From: Panorpa germanica
Taxonomy: Eukaryota > Arthropoda > Insecta > Mecoptera > Panorpidae
Direction of reading: 5' to 3'
DNA length: 64,000 nucleotides
Assembly: GCA_963678705.1 (NCBI GenBank)
Contig: OY783206.1
Span: forward strand, 16,069,807-16,133,806
A model generated the notes under the pieces. It made no database searches. It was not told the DNA's origin and worked only from the letters and a program-made list of their open reading frames with translations. A program made the translations under genes and the position numbers. This document shows, piece after piece, positions 31,093-43,028 of the stretch (position 1 is its first letter; the number at the start of each line of letters is the position of its first letter).

Positions 31093-32628
31093 CATTTCCT
31101 GGGCTGCCTGTATGACATCCTTTTCTAACCCTTCACCCAGCTGCTCTTGAACATCTAGTCGATCTGCAGGTGGTAGTTTAAGTGGCCTAGAAAATATGGG
31201 AGTATCAGTTTCCAATTTAATTATCTTTTCACTTTCAGAGTTGAGTAACTTTTTTCGTTTGTCATTGTCCACTAACTCGTGTATTTTATTAACAACATTT
31301 TTATCATTTATATGAGATAAGTCTAGATCACTTTCTTTATCATCATTGTCTATTTTTAATGTCATTAATTGTTTAACTTCACTTTCATTTTCATCTTTAT
31401 CGTTATAAAGTTTATGAAATTTTACACCCGTGTTATCAATAATCACTGTAGCTTTAGCTATAATGTCCAAACCTATCACCATGTTCATATGCATCGCCTG
31501 TGATGGTAACACTTCAAAATAACTAGCGTAATGTTCTGAATCAATTTCAATGTCCAATCTTATTCTACCTAAAGAATTTACTCGAGAGTTTAACAAACCT
31601 CGTATTGTTATAACAGAGTCATATAATTTAACATTCTTTAATGTTTTAAAATAGTCTTCGCGCACTGCTGATAAATCACTACCAGTATCTATTAAAGCGT
31701 TTACATTACTCCTGTTATTAACACAAATTGATTTTATCATATCCACTTTCATAATATTATGCTCTAATTTAACAGTACTTATTTTAGTTTTACAGTTTTG
31801 ACTCACATGTCCATAATTACCACAAGTAAAACATTTATAGCCCTTGTCTTTATCTGGACACAATTTAGATGAGTGTGATAACGAACCACAATTAAAACAT
31901 TTAATCTTCACACCTGTTGTCTCAGTTTTTGTTTTGGTACCTGACATTGATCTCCTATCATAGTCCTGGCTATCCATTTTCATTTTTTCATATTGTTCAA
32001 GCTTACGCCTAAGTTGCCCAATATTCTCAGCTCCATACAGTATCACTTTATTAGCTGTACTGTCACGAATACCTGCTATGATATAATCCATAATAGCTGC
32101 TTCTTCGACATCTGCTTGTCGAGCTATGTCTAAAATATCATACACATATTGACGAAAACTTTCACTTGGTTTCTTAAACCTTTGTTGAAGCATTTTGTGC
32201 ACCTGAGCACTATTTAAACTCGTATCGAACTCATCGATCAAATACGATTTCAATGTATCCCAGTTTATTATCCTAGTTTCAAAATTGACAAATTGTTTTG
32301 CGGTATCAGTTAACAATCTCCTGGCATACAAATATCTGTAATTTGTATCTATTTCCGCCTGGTCACAGAAATCATCAAATTGTTTGATCCATAATTTGAC
32401 ATTTTTAAGTCCATCATATTTAGGTAAAGCCAATTCTAAATCTAAAAACGTATAATTAGTTTTATTTACTGTTTCATTGTTTACAGACCTGCTATTCTGT
32501 TCTCCAACTTTGCTATTATACGAGTTCATTCTCGTTAATAATTCAGCACGATTTCCACGCTGACTTAATCCAACGAAGCTAAGTTCTTGACGTAATTCTG
32601 CTACTGATAAGTTGTTTAATTCCTCCAT
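31087..32628 (-). CDS. Gypsy-A gag-protease with SAP-like N-terminus
   Basis: I choose the ATG at 32628 (MEELNN) because the related Gypsy-D copy starts at the same place; an upstream in-frame ATG exists at 32667. Domains in order: a SAP-like helix pair (SVAELRQELSFVGL then GNRAELLTRM, residues ~6-30), a Ty3 gag helical region (~70-210), two CCHC knuckles (CFNCGSLSHSSKLCP and CFTCGNYGHVSQNC, ~245-285), and an aspartic protease with NALIDTGSDLSAV (~315). The frame then reaches RT-proximal sequence (PLKLPPADRLDVQ, AAQEMND), where the Maverick begins. Gag and protease form one continuous frame, with no frameshift site. A SAP module in gag would offer a DNA- or chromatin-binding contact; that role is inferred. 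Confidence 0.88.
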
Positions 32629-32661
32629 GATTGTTTTATTTATCACTGCTAACAGATTGAA

Positions 32662-33008
32662 GTGCAATTACTTTAACGAGTAAATTGTACGCACCTGGAA
32701 GTTAAGAGTATTCTTGACTGAATAAACTAGGTTTCCTTATCTGTTGGTCAATAGTTCTGGTTCAAAGGTTAAGAGTATTCTTGACTGAATAAACTAGGTT
32801 TTTCCTTTATCATTGTTTTATTTGTCACTGCTACAGATTGAAGTGCAATTACTTTGACGAGTAAATTGTATGCACCTGGAAGTTAAGATTATTCTTGACG
32901 GAATAAGCTTGTTTCCTTATCTGTTGGTCAATAGTTCTGGTTCAAAGGTTAAGAATATTCTTGACGGAATAAACTTGGTTTTTCCTTTATCCCGGTTGAC
33001 GCCCTTAA
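32662..33008 (-). other. Gypsy-A leader with a 181-bp tandem duplication
   Basis: AGTGCAATTACTTT and GTTAAGAGTATTCTTGACTG recur with a 181-bp offset (32661 and 32842), and each unit has a further internal repeat of the TTCTTGACTGAATAAACT word. The primer-binding site should lie just below 33009, but its tRNA could not be assigned. Confidence 0.7.
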
Positions 33009-33609
33009 GTGTGGGGGTGACAATAAGCCTATCCTTGTTGATGTTTCCAATTGTGGGTCTACCTTACACCTTAGTGGGTGTTAGCTAGATTACCAGCTGT
33101 GGTTTAGCTGTTTTGATCTTATTTGAATCCTTAGTTGAGCCCCCATTACAATTTAGCTTATTAAAAATAAAGTTCAATTAATTATTTTTCAAAGAAATTA
33201 TATTACAAAAATAACTCACATATATAAAAATAGTTCACAATAATATTATTCAACAACAAATATTACAACTAGTAATATTGTTAATCGTATTCTAATTCTT
33301 AATGTTATTAACAACTAGTTAATACTACATTTCCCGAATTTACTAATGACTGCCATACAAACTGTGTATGTACCTACTATCGCCATTTTAACAATCTTCT
33401 CTGTTGACCATGCAACATCGCATGTCGTAGCAAGCGACGTGTGTCGTGACCTGTTAGTGGGGTCCACAAATCGTTTCAAAAACAGAGCTAGTAACATTTG
33501 AATATAACTTAATATTAGCAATGTTCCTAACCTATTTTATAGAGTTCTTTACTATATAATTACTACTTCTTACAAACTAATTATATCTAATCCTAAATTA
33601 TATCCCACA
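33009..33609 (-). repeat. Gypsy-A 5' LTR
   Basis: 601 bp, TGTGGG...CCCACA; partner of 1809-2408. Confidence 0.93.
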
Positions 33610-33632
33610 TATATATATATATATATATATAT
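33610..33632. repeat. (TA)n run between Gypsy-A and R1-like LINE
   Basis: The pre-insertion TA tract, which continues the run at 1749-1808. Confidence 0.85.
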
Positions 33633-33765
33633 CTTGGGGGGGGACCCTGTAACCCCAACCAAGCGCGTCCCCAGGTGGCGGATAGGGGAATGCTCTAACC
33701 GTCTTGGACGGTGGGCTTGAGGGAAATAAAATACCTCCCGCGGACCAACAGGATTATGAAAAAGT

Positions 33766-35776
33766 ATGGCTATGTACACTGATAAAGAATATAAAACTAC
33801 GGGACAAGGGGTCGGATCCCTAGAACCGGCACTTGAGGGGGTGGTGAAGCAGGCTCCCCTTGTGTCGTCATCAAGCAACTGTGGAACGCATACGGTGGTA
33901 TACCAGGCCGATGCAGGAAATTCAGCTACTGGAGAAGAGAAGACGCACGCTTTTTAGATAAGCTGAAAGGTCATGAAATCGCCAGTTCGGAGCAGCTCAA
34001 TGTCAGACCGGTTCTGCAAATCAGAGAAATTTACTGAGAGGAACGTCGAAATGGAAGAAAATGAAAAGAAGAGGAAAAGAATTGAGAATCCGGAAAAGGA
34101 TGAAAACATAGAGAAACAAGTGGAGCCAAATGAAATCCAACATCTCATTCAAATGATTGTTAGAGAAACTGCGAAACTGGAGAAAATTGTTAAAGAAATT
34201 TTAATACAAAGAGGGAAATAAGAGACATCTCAGCCAGACTGAACCTTCATGCTGGAAAACTAAAAGCGGAAGGGATACAAAAGGCACTTGGAAGATTATC
34301 TATAAGAGGAGACACTGCAGAAATGGAGACTCAAACTGACACCGAGAAAATAAAAGAAAAAGCTCCAAAAGGAGAAAGGGAAGAAAAGAATATAACAACG
34401 AAAGACGCAGGAATTCAAACTACTACTCCTGAGGAAAACAAGAATGCGCTACAAATAGAAGACAAAATAGCGAAATTCAAGCAGGAAAGGGCAGGAGACA
34501 TAAACTTGGCAGAGGTTTTAGATCTAGTCCACGCAAGTTGGCCTAAGGAAGCATTTAGGTCAACTAACATGGTAAGAGGTGGAGTTATGCAGGCATCAAA
34601 GGCAAGGATATGATATTGGTGATGGACCAAGAGGTAAGCGAGGATAATCCTTTTGTAAGACAGCTAAGAGAAAGAATACCGCAGATAGAGGATATTATCA
34701 GAAGAAAACTGATACAACCAGGAAAACTAATATGCATGGAGAATAAAAGCATTATAATCCAGGATAATGGAGAAAAAGAAGCTGGTAGCAGTTACACATA
34801 TCTCGCAGGACTGAATGGGGTAAAGGTGAACACTGAAAACATAAAGGATGTGACAGCGTTATTATAGAAAGTAAAGACCATTTCTGAAAAGGAGGAAAGG
34901 AAAGAACTCATATTTATATGCTGGAGTTCCAGCTTCGCAAAATCATAGAGCTCATACTTGGATATCAAGATTATCACATATTTCTACATACGAGAAGTGA
35001 AGGAGAGATAGTACAGGGAGGGAAACCACAGGAATGGCAAAAAATAGCAAGGACAAGTAGAGAAACACTAGTGGTTAAACCACGAGAAGCTGGAAAATCA
35101 TATGTAGATATAGTAAGACATATGAAGAAGAACATCAACATAGAAGAGTTAGACGTGCAAATTAAGAGCATAAAAAAAACAGGTGAGGGGTATGTGAAGC
35201 TGAGTGTTTCTGGCGGCAAAAGAGGAAATCCAAGAAAAAATGAAAGCCCTAGTGGAGGCGGAACTAGTAAAAAGGAAGAGATACCTAACAGTGATAGATG
35301 TAGATGAAACAATCACGGAAGAAGAACTATTGGAATCAATAGCAACATAGCTGTCTAGCACAAAAATCAAGAGGGAAGACATCACAATAAAAATGACGGT
35401 TAAATCAAATAGCAGGGGGCTTAGATACGCAAATATAGCTCCGCCAATAAATGAAGCCATGATACTAACGTCCAGCAAGAGAATCAAAATAGGATGGATC
35501 AGATGCAGGATAGTCGTAAGATTAGCGCCACTGAAATGCTACAAATGTCAACAATTTGGGCATCTTGCTAGGGCATGCAACAGTGAGGAGGATATAAGCA
35601 CAAAGTGTATAAAGTGCGGGGTGGAAGGGCATAGAGCAAGTGCCTGTTCCAACCAAATATATTGCTGGTCTTGCAAAATAAAAGATCATGGGGCAAACGA
35701 AATGGTATGCCCAAATTATCAAAAACAAGTAAGAGACCTTAGGAAAACGGGAGCGCCTGTCAGTGCGACAAAATGA
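33766..35776 (+). pseudogene. R1-like ORF1 (gag-like), broken
   Basis: At least five open pieces in shifting frames (33766-33957, 33973-34221, 34323-34613, 34610-34867, 34918-35307, 35393-35776). The early part is highly charged and probably coiled-coil. The last piece has three knuckles: CYKCQQFGHLARAC, CIKCGVEGHRASAC and CWSCKIKDHGANEMVC. It binds element RNA in this family. Its stop overlaps the ORF2 ATG. Confidence 0.8.
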
Positions 35777-38590
35777 AAATGGTAAAAATGAAAATAATCC
35801 AAGTTAATGTGGATAGAAGAAGAGCAGCATTCGACTTACTACATAGCACTTGTAGGGACAAACACATAGACGTTGCCATTGTGGCAGAACCAAACAAGAA
35901 ACTGGCTAGTAAAGGGCCCTGGCTAAGCGATTTGAATATGGATGCAGCAATTAGGGTATTCAGCAAAGAAGTTAATATACTAAAATGCGACACAGAACAG
36001 AAAGGATTCGTATGGGTGGAACTTGAGGACCTTGTTGTTTACTCTTGTTATGCATCACCGAATATAAGTGAACAAGAATTTGAGCTCTATCTTCAGGCAC
36101 TGGGAGAAAGCCTAAAATACACAGAAAAAGCAGGTGCTAGTGATCTAAATGCTAAGTCACGAGTTTGGGGTCCCAAGGAAGACAAGAAAGGAAAGGCACT
36201 GGTGGACTGGATAGCAGAACTTTCACTAGTTGTGCAGAACAGAGGGAAAGAGCCGACCTTTGTTAGAAGAAGTAGTGAATCCCATATCGACATAACACTT
36301 ACATCTTAAGAAATAGCCAATCGAATAACAGAATGGAAAGTGGCGGTGGAAGAAAACCTTAGCTTTCATAGGAATATCTATTTTAATGTTATTTCAGCTA
36401 ACTCTAGAACGACACGAATGAGCGAAGCAAGATGGAGAAAAAATAAAGAAGGAATACCGATCTTTGTGGAAAATCTGGAAAAAGAAATGTACAAAATACA
36501 GCAATTAAATATAAATGAAGGCAATAAACCTAGCACTAAAAGCCACTTTTAATAAAAGAGCTGCAGGAGGAAATCGTAGACCCGTGTACTGGTGGAACGA
36601 TAACATCGCCCAGTTAAGAAAGCAATGTCTGAGGGCAAGAAGATTGTTAACTCGAGGAAATAAGAGCAAAGAAGTCACAGAAGAAAGTAGAGAAAGATCC
36701 AGAAATGAATACAATGGAAAAAGGAAACTCCTCAGAAACGCAATTATAGGAGCAAAACAAGATGCCTGGAAAAAACCTGCCAAGAAGTTGACCAAGATAT
36801 TTGGGGCATGGAATATAAAATTGTGTAAAAAGCTCAACATGATGCCTCAAATTAAATTAAGTAGCGATAAGCTAATGAAAACTGTCAAAGAGCTGTTTCC
36901 AACACGAGCGACACACAAATGGCCATACATAGCGATAGAGGAAAGGTGTATACCCTATTTTACTAAAGCAGAACTCCTGGAAGCGACAAAAAGAATTAAA
37001 AATGGAAAGACACCAGGTCCAGATCAAATTCCATCTGAAATTGTCAAAGCGGCAATTATGAAATTCCTGAGAGAGTTCCTCGAAATAATAAATGGCCAAC
37101 TAAAAAGTGGAGTATTTCCAAAAATGTGGACAATAGACAAACTACTCTTAATTCAGAAGCCTAAAAAAGAAGGAGACCTGGAGGATAAATATAGACCAAT
37201 ATGTCTTCTGGACGTCATGGGAAAAGTTCTCGAGCAGCTGGTAGCAGCCAGGTTAACAGGGGAAGTTGAACCAAAACTCTCAAAAAACCAATATGGTTTC
37301 AGAAGGAAAAGGTCAACTATTGATGCTATGATCCAGATCAAGAGGTCGGTAGATAATATAAGACTCAAGGCGCACCGGAACAGGAAATATGGAGTGTTAG
37401 TAACGCAAGACATCAAGAATGCCTTTAATTCAGCATCTTCGGATGGAATCATGAAAGCGCTGAAAGAATTCAAAGTCAGTAAGTACCTGACGAGAATTAT
37501 AAGCAGCTATCTAGAGGACCGCTGGATAGAAGTCGAGGGGAATTTAATATGTGTAACCTGCGGAGTTCCATCGGGATCGGTATTAAGGCCTCTCTTATGG
37601 AACATTCTGTACGACGAGGTACTAAAAGCTGAGCTACCAGGCGCATCAGTCATTGGATTCGCGGATGACACAGCACTTATTGTTGAAGCTAAAACTGAGG
37701 AAACACTAAAGGCACACGCTAACACGGCGCTGAACAGGATTGAACAGATGCTAGAGAGGAAGCAACTACAGCTCGCTCCTGAAAAAACGGAGGCAATCGT
37801 ACTTTATGGTGGAAAAAAACTGAAGGAAATACCCTTGGAGGTAGGCACAATGAAAATTAAATCCAAAGAACACTTAAAGTACCTACGGCTCTATATTGGA
37901 AGGAATGCAGACATGAAGCAACATGTTATACAAGCGGCCAAGAAATCCGAAGAAAAACTTATGACGTTAAGTAGACTAATGCCAAATCTGAAGGGACCGA
38001 AGGCAAGTAAGAAAAGAGTGTTAGCGTCGGTGGTTCACTCAATAATGCTGTATGCTGCACCGATATAGGAAGAAGCTGTAAAACTCAAAAAATATAGAAA
38101 TATGTTATTGAGTGTGCAACGTAGAATGGCAATACGAGTGAGTAGTGCTTATCGCACAATCTCGGCAGAAGCTGTCCAGGTGATAAGCGGAATAGTACCT
38201 CTGGCACTACTGGTGGAAGAGCGGAAAAGGGTCTATATGGAAAAAGAAGAAGAACACCAGGAAGTAAGGAAAGAAGTTTTAAAAAAGTGGCAATGCGAGT
38301 GGGAGAAAGAGACCGGTAAAGCGGTGTGGACTAAAAGGCTAATACGGAAGATCAGTACTTGGAAAAATCGAAAATACGGAGAAATTGATTATTTTATAAC
38401 ACAATTTCTCGGAGGACACGGATGCTTTGGGAGTTAATTGAAGAGATTCAAAAAGAGAGAGTCCGACAAATGTTGGTACTGTGAACATGTCGATACACCA
38501 GAACATACGTTCTTCTATTGTGGCCGATGGACGATGGAAAGGGAAGAAGTACTGACGATAACGGGAACCACACTGACCGTAGATTGTTAA
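35773..38590 (+). pseudogene. R1-like ORF2 (endonuclease-RT), broken
   Basis: Endonuclease piece 35773-36309: the catalytic region reads ASDLNAKSRVWG where family members have a Gly before DxNA, and it ends SHIDITLTS. Linker piece 36340-36552. RT piece 36515-38068 with motifs GKTPGPDQIPSEI, GFRRKRSTIDAM, GVPSGSVL and the catalytic FADDTALIV. A stop at 38066-38068 is followed by a further piece (38102-38437). A C-terminal CWYCEHVDTPEHTFFYC finger lies at ~38470-38520. Breaks: at least four. Confidence 0.85.
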
Positions 38591-38863
38591 TATTATGGTG
38601 GAAAAGGAAAAGTATTGGAGTGCGGTTCGAGTGTTCTTCACGAAAATTCTCAAACCCAAGGAAGTGGACGTCAACACAGCTTGTAACCGGAACTCGGGTA
38701 TCAAGATCCAGTCTGAAGGAATGCTATTGCGGTACCAGATTGTGGTCCAGATGAAGAGAGACGGACTTTTAGTTGGTAGGCGCTCTTCCAGCGAGGGTGA
38801 ATCCAACACGTCCCGACGGGCTGTCAGGCGACAGTCTTATAGAAGATTTCTCCTCTTCACCAC

Positions 38864-38891
38864 AAAAAAAAAATATATATATATATATATA
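38864..38891 (+). repeat. A-run and (TA)n tail of the R1-like element
   Basis: About ten A then TA repeats. The TATATA next to Gypsy-D is shared with its other side (46879-46884). Confidence 0.8.
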
Positions 38892-39525
38892 TGTAGTGTA
38901 GAATCTAAAACCATCCCGGATGAGACTCCAATTTGCAGTGTGATATTATATTCTATTCCGGACGAGCCTCCAAGTTGTAGTTTTGCAAATAACAATATAG
39001 TTTATTTTAAACGAGTAAACACATAACTTTGAATAATAGTAGTTCATTTAATTATTCCACCAAGTTATACAATTACATCTCAATAAAGTTAATTAATCAA
39101 AATAGAGTTCACAATGATAATAACACTTGATTAAATTACAATGCTTAGATTTAGAGTCCTTTTACAATGTTTTGCGTGTTACCACGAAATACGTAGTTTC
39201 AATAGTACATAGTTTAACAATCACAATGGTTTACAATGATAAATACACCCTAGTAATTAACATTACATTTGTATGCATAACTCTAACTATTTACGCTGAC
39301 AACAATAACAAATATTACACTCAGTAATAAAGTTAAACTGGATTTCAATTCACAATGATATTAACACTTGTTAACATAGCATATTCCTGAATTCACTAAA
39401 GACGTCATACACTCTGTGTATCTCTGTTGATCGCCATTTTTCTAAATCTCACTGTATTCTGCCGGTACTATACGATAACCAACTATTATAACTAATAATA
39501 ATGATTACTGTTTATAAATGATATT

Positions 39526-39536
39526 AACAACTAGTT
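39526..39536. repeat. LINE-F TSD (aacaactagtt), left copy
   Basis: An 11-bp direct repeat with 43277-43287; the intact LTR at 45910-46878 has it once. Confidence 0.93.
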
Positions 39537-40034
39537 TTTTTTTTTTCAGATGCAATATATTTTTTATATTTATATATTAATTGTGTATGCCTTTCGGCTT
39601 TACAATCTACAGTATTATATTTCTAATACATTTCATTCCTATATACATTCCAAACTTAAAACTAAACCTAAAATAAACTTAAAATCTTCTCGACTTTTAC
39701 TACTTCCAAAAGTGCTTTCTGCTTCTTCTTCTTTTGACCCTCTCTATTATTCTCCACCAGCTTATTTATTCTCCTGTTTTTCCTTTCCTTCTTACTATTT
39801 CCGCCATCCACCTATTTCCTTCACTGCCTCCCTTTAATAGCTGACCAATATTCCTTTCGCTTGCTACTTTTTCCTTACACTCAAACTTAATGTGCTCCAG
39901 TGTTTCGTCCTCCGCTCCACACATTCTACACTTTCTTTCCTCACTCTTTTCCCAGTATCTGTTTCCCTTTCCTCATTTCCCAATCTAAACCTTGCTGTTC
40001 TTCTTATGTGTTTTATGTCTTTTTCTATAAGGTA

Positions 40035-43028
40035 CTAAGGCACATTATTTTCCCATAACCTCTTATATCTTTTATTGTAGTTACTTTTTTCTATTTTTCC
40101 CATTCTCTCCTGCTGTTGTGTCTCCTTATCCCTTCTCCTTAGCTCCTCTGCCACACTTGCGCCACCTTCTCTTCTCCTCTCTGCCTCCTCGATCGCCATT
40201 CCATTCCTTTCAAAGTATTCTTTTCTCTTTTTTGGACTTCCTCCCCCCCCATTCTTTATGTAATCCTCTCTTATTTTCTTTAAGATTTTGCTTTCCGCTC
40301 TGTTCAATTTCTCCTCGTATTTTACCGCTCTTTCCCCTGTTTTAATTCGTATCTTATCCCTCTTTAGCTCCTCCATCACCATGTATCCTGGCGTGCACCT
40401 GTCCAGCCCTAGTACCCATTTCATATATCTCACCTGTATTCTTTCCAACTTTTCTTGTTCCTTCCACCCCCAAACCTCTGCTCCATACGACATCATACTG
40501 GCTATCAGTCTCTCATATATCCATATTCTCTTTTGTATGTCCCCCCCAAATACCTTTTCCCCTAGTCCCAATACCCGTCGTATTGCTTGCTCTGCCTTCT
40601 TTGCCACCTCCCTTATATGCGCCTCTTCTCCATTATTCTTTTTAAAAGTGTAGCCCAGATATTTAAATTCTTCAACTTCCTCAATGTCCTCTGTCTTGTA
40701 TTTCCACCTTTTATGTCTCCTTTTTCCACCCCCTTTTTTAAATACCATAATTTTTGTCTTTTCCACGTTTAACTCTAGTCCTTTCCTGTCTATATACCTC
40801 CCTAGCCGGTGTGCCATCTCCTGCAGCTCTCCTTCCCTTTTTGCCAACAGGACTATATCGTCAGCGTATGCTAAAGTCCATATCTTGTAGTGCCTTCCTA
40901 TTAGCACCCCCCCATCTTGTCCTCTTTCCATTACCCCCTCCAAGTCTGCTGTATATATCGCAAATAAAATGGGGCTCAGAGGACAACCTTGCCTCAACCC
41001 CTTGTCTGTCCAGAATTCTTCTGATTCTTCACCCCCAACTCTTATTCTCATTCTTGTTTCTTCGTAAATTTCTTCAATACATTCCATTATGTCCTCATCT
41101 ATTTTTTTCTTTCTCATGTACTTCCACAATTTCTGTCTGTCGACCATGTCAAACGCCGCTTTAAGGTCGATGAACATTGCATATATCTGTCCTCCTTTTT
41201 CACTTAGCTCTTTTTCAACTAAATGGTTCAGTGCGTATATATTGTCTAAAGTCCCTCGTCCCTTTCTAAAGCCTGCTTGTGTCTCGGGAAGTATTTCTTT
41301 TACTTTTACCTCTTTTTCCAGTCTTTCTCTCACAATCCCTGCATAAATCCTGTACCCTGTGTTCAGTAGTGTGATACCCCTGTAATTTTTGGCTTCATGT
41401 CTATTTCCCTTTTTATATATCGGCGTTATTACCCCTTCTCTCCAGCTGTCTGGCAGGTTTCCTCCTTTCCATATCTTGTTCATCGCTGTCAGTAATCCTT
41501 TCTCTATCCTTTCTTGCCCAGCTTTCCACGCCTCGTTCTTTAGTCCATCTCTACCTGGTGCTTTCTTTTCCTTGAGTTTTTGAATCTGTGTTTTTATTTC
41601 ACCTAATTTTATATCGTTTACTTTCTCCTTCTCTTTTATCCCCTTCTTTGTTTTCTCGTTTCTTTTCTTTCCTCCTAGTACTCCTATAAAGTGTTTCGTC
41701 CACTCTTCCATTTTTATTTCCTTGCTTGGCTCTTTCCTTCGCTTTTTCTCCCTAATTATGTAATCCCATGCCTGCCTCTCCGTTGTTATATCTCTAATTT
41801 CTTTTTCTATTCCTATTTTGAACTCATTCTTTTTATCTTTTATCCTTTCGTTATACTCCCTTTGCTTCCTCTTGAAGTCTTCTTTACTTGATTCTCCTTT
41901 CTTCCATCTCTTTAGTTCCCTTTTTACCTCCTTTTTCCATTCTTTACATTCTTTATCCCACCATTTGTTTTCTCCCGTTCTATTCCATATTCTCCACCTT
42001 TTACTTTGAGTGGCTTCCTTCATCCTCTCTTCAATTTCCTCCATCTCCTCCGTTTCTCCTTCTTCCTCGTATCTCCGTTCCAATTCCTCCATAAACTTCT
42101 TCCTTCCTTCCTCCGTCCAATCGCTGCCCTCTTTCCATTCGTTTCCTTTTCTTTCACCTCTCCTCGCCTCCAACTCCACCACCAGCGGTAGGTGATCCGA
42201 GTCCACCCTCTCTTCCACTTTCATTCTTTCTACCTTCTGTCCTCCTCCCAGCGTTGTCACCACGTAGTCGATTACTGTATCCCCTCTGCTTCTCACATAG
42301 GTATATTCTCCTTCTTCATCTCCTTCTTTGTTCCCATTTAGTACTATCCATCCTTGTTCTTCTAGCATTTCCATTAGTTCTTTTCCCTCGGCGTTTATTG
42401 TTTTGTCTTTCGTTGTTCTTTTCTTTTTTCTATTCCCCCATATTTCGTCCACCTCTCCCAACTCCCCAATTCTCGCGTTGAAATCCCCTCTAATTAATAG
42501 GTTTTCCTGTTTCTCATCCTTAATTATTTCTTTTATTTCTTTCATTGTTTCTTTTATATTACCTTTACTGTATATTGTTGCAATTTCCCATGTCTCTTCT
42601 TCCAGTTTTATCGTCCTCCTTACTGCTGTTTCTCTTCTGTCTGGTACCTTCTCCTCTTTTAGCTCCCTACGTACCCCCATTATAATTCCACCTCTTGCTC
42701 TCCCTTTCTTATGCTCCCTAACAGCACCTTGGCACACCCATCTGTAGTTTTTCGGTAGTTTGTCTTCCCATTCTTTGCTTTCCAGCCATGTTTCCACCAT
42801 CCCAATCACATCCCAACCTTTGATGTATCTCCAGAAATCCTTATCTTTTCTTTTTATACCCGCCACGTTCCAGAAACCTATCTTTATCCTCTTTTTTATT
42901 TCTCTTCTTTCCTCTCTCCCACTTTTACCCCTCTCTTTACTTTCCCCCAACTCCTTCACCATTTTTTCGAAATTCCCCCTTTTCCAGTTCTTTGTTTTTT
43001 TCATTCCATATATACTGCGTTCCTTCAC
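40035..43028 (-). CDS. LINE-F ORF2: endonuclease-reverse transcriptase, 997 codons, intact
   Basis: The apurinic-type endonuclease occupies residues ~45-300: KIGFWNVAGI, VIGMVETWLE, RGDFNARIGELG, and VDSDHLPLVVE with the catalytic SDH. A charged linker follows. RT is at ~490-760: KAPGRDGLKNEAW, GITLLNTGYRIY, TQAGFRKGRGTLDN, FIDLKAAFDMVDR, GLRQGCPLSPILFAIY, and the catalytic LAYADDIVLL. The C-terminal ~200 residues are Lys/Glu/Arg-rich. I choose the first ATG at 43028. No stop or frameshift is seen, so it could still make an active enzyme. ORF1 is truncated, so this copy itself cannot give both proteins. Confidence 0.92.
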   Translation of the reverse strand: MKERSIYGMKKTKNWKRGNFEKMVKELGESKERGKSGREERREIKKRIKIGFWNVAGIKRKDKDFWRYIKGWDVIGMVETWLESKEWEDKLPKNYRWVCQGAVREHKKGRARGGIIMGVRRELKEEKVPDRRETAVRRTIKLEEETWEIATIYSKGNIKETMKEIKEIIKDEKQENLLIRGDFNARIGELGEVDEIWGNRKKKRTTKDKTINAEGKELMEMLEEQGWIVLNGNKEGDEEGEYTYVRSRGDTVIDYVVTTLGGGQKVERMKVEERVDSDHLPLVVELEARRGERKGNEWKEGSDWTEEGRKKFMEELERRYEEEGETEEMEEIEERMKEATQSKRWRIWNRTGENKWWDKECKEWKKEVKRELKRWKKGESSKEDFKRKQREYNERIKDKKNEFKIGIEKEIRDITTERQAWDYIIREKKRRKEPSKEIKMEEWTKHFIGVLGGKKRNEKTKKGIKEKEKVNDIKLGEIKTQIQKLKEKKAPGRDGLKNEAWKAGQERIEKGLLTAMNKIWKGGNLPDSWREGVITPIYKKGNRHEAKNYRGITLLNTGYRIYAGIVRERLEKEVKVKEILPETQAGFRKGRGTLDNIYALNHLVEKELSEKGGQIYAMFIDLKAAFDMVDRQKLWKYMRKKKIDEDIMECIEEIYEETRMRIRVGGEESEEFWTDKGLRQGCPLSPILFAIYTADLEGVMERGQDGGVLIGRHYKIWTLAYADDIVLLAKREGELQEMAHRLGRYIDRKGLELNVEKTKIMVFKKGGGKRRHKRWKYKTEDIEEVEEFKYLGYTFKKNNGEEAHIREVAKKAEQAIRRVLGLGEKVFGGDIQKRIWIYERLIASMMSYGAEVWGWKEQEKLERIQVRYMKWVLGLDRCTPGYMVMEELKRDKIRIKTGERAVKYEEKLNRAESKILKKIREDYIKNGGGGSPKKRKEYFERNGMAIEEAERRREGGASVAEELRRRDKETQQQERMGKIEKSNYNKRYKRLWENNVP

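Larger units (their letters stand above)
1809..33609 (-). mobile_element. Gypsy-A: internally deleted Ty3/gypsy element split by three nested insertions
   Basis: The outer LTRs (1809-2408 and 33009-33609) both have TGTGGG...CCCACA ends. Read on the minus strand, 33009 down to 2409 gives gag with a SAP-like N-terminus, zinc knuckles, protease, a short RT scar, integrase zinc finger, integrase core and integrase tail. Three elements interrupt it: Maverick at 14668-31086, Gypsy-C at 8543-14203 and BEL-B at 2847-8170. Removing each one with one TSD copy restores contiguous reading of Gypsy-A, which confirms the nesting. Without the insertions the element is about 4.4 kb. Most of RT and all of RNase H are gone, so it was already non-autonomous. 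Gypsy-D (38892-46878) belongs to the same family. Confidence 0.9.
33633..38891 (+). mobile_element. R1-like non-LTR retrotransposon, frame-broken
   Basis: About 5.25 kb. It has a GC-richer 5' region (from CTTGGGGGGGGACCC), an ORF1 with three zinc knuckles, an ORF2 with an apurinic-type endonuclease, RT and a terminal CCHC finger, and a tail of A then (TA)n. The ORF1/ORF2 junction overlaps as ATGA (35773-35776). Multiple frameshifts make it inactive. The endonuclease start (QVNVDRRRAAFDLL) is typical of the R1 clade. Gypsy-D sits in its TA tail. Confidence 0.85.
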
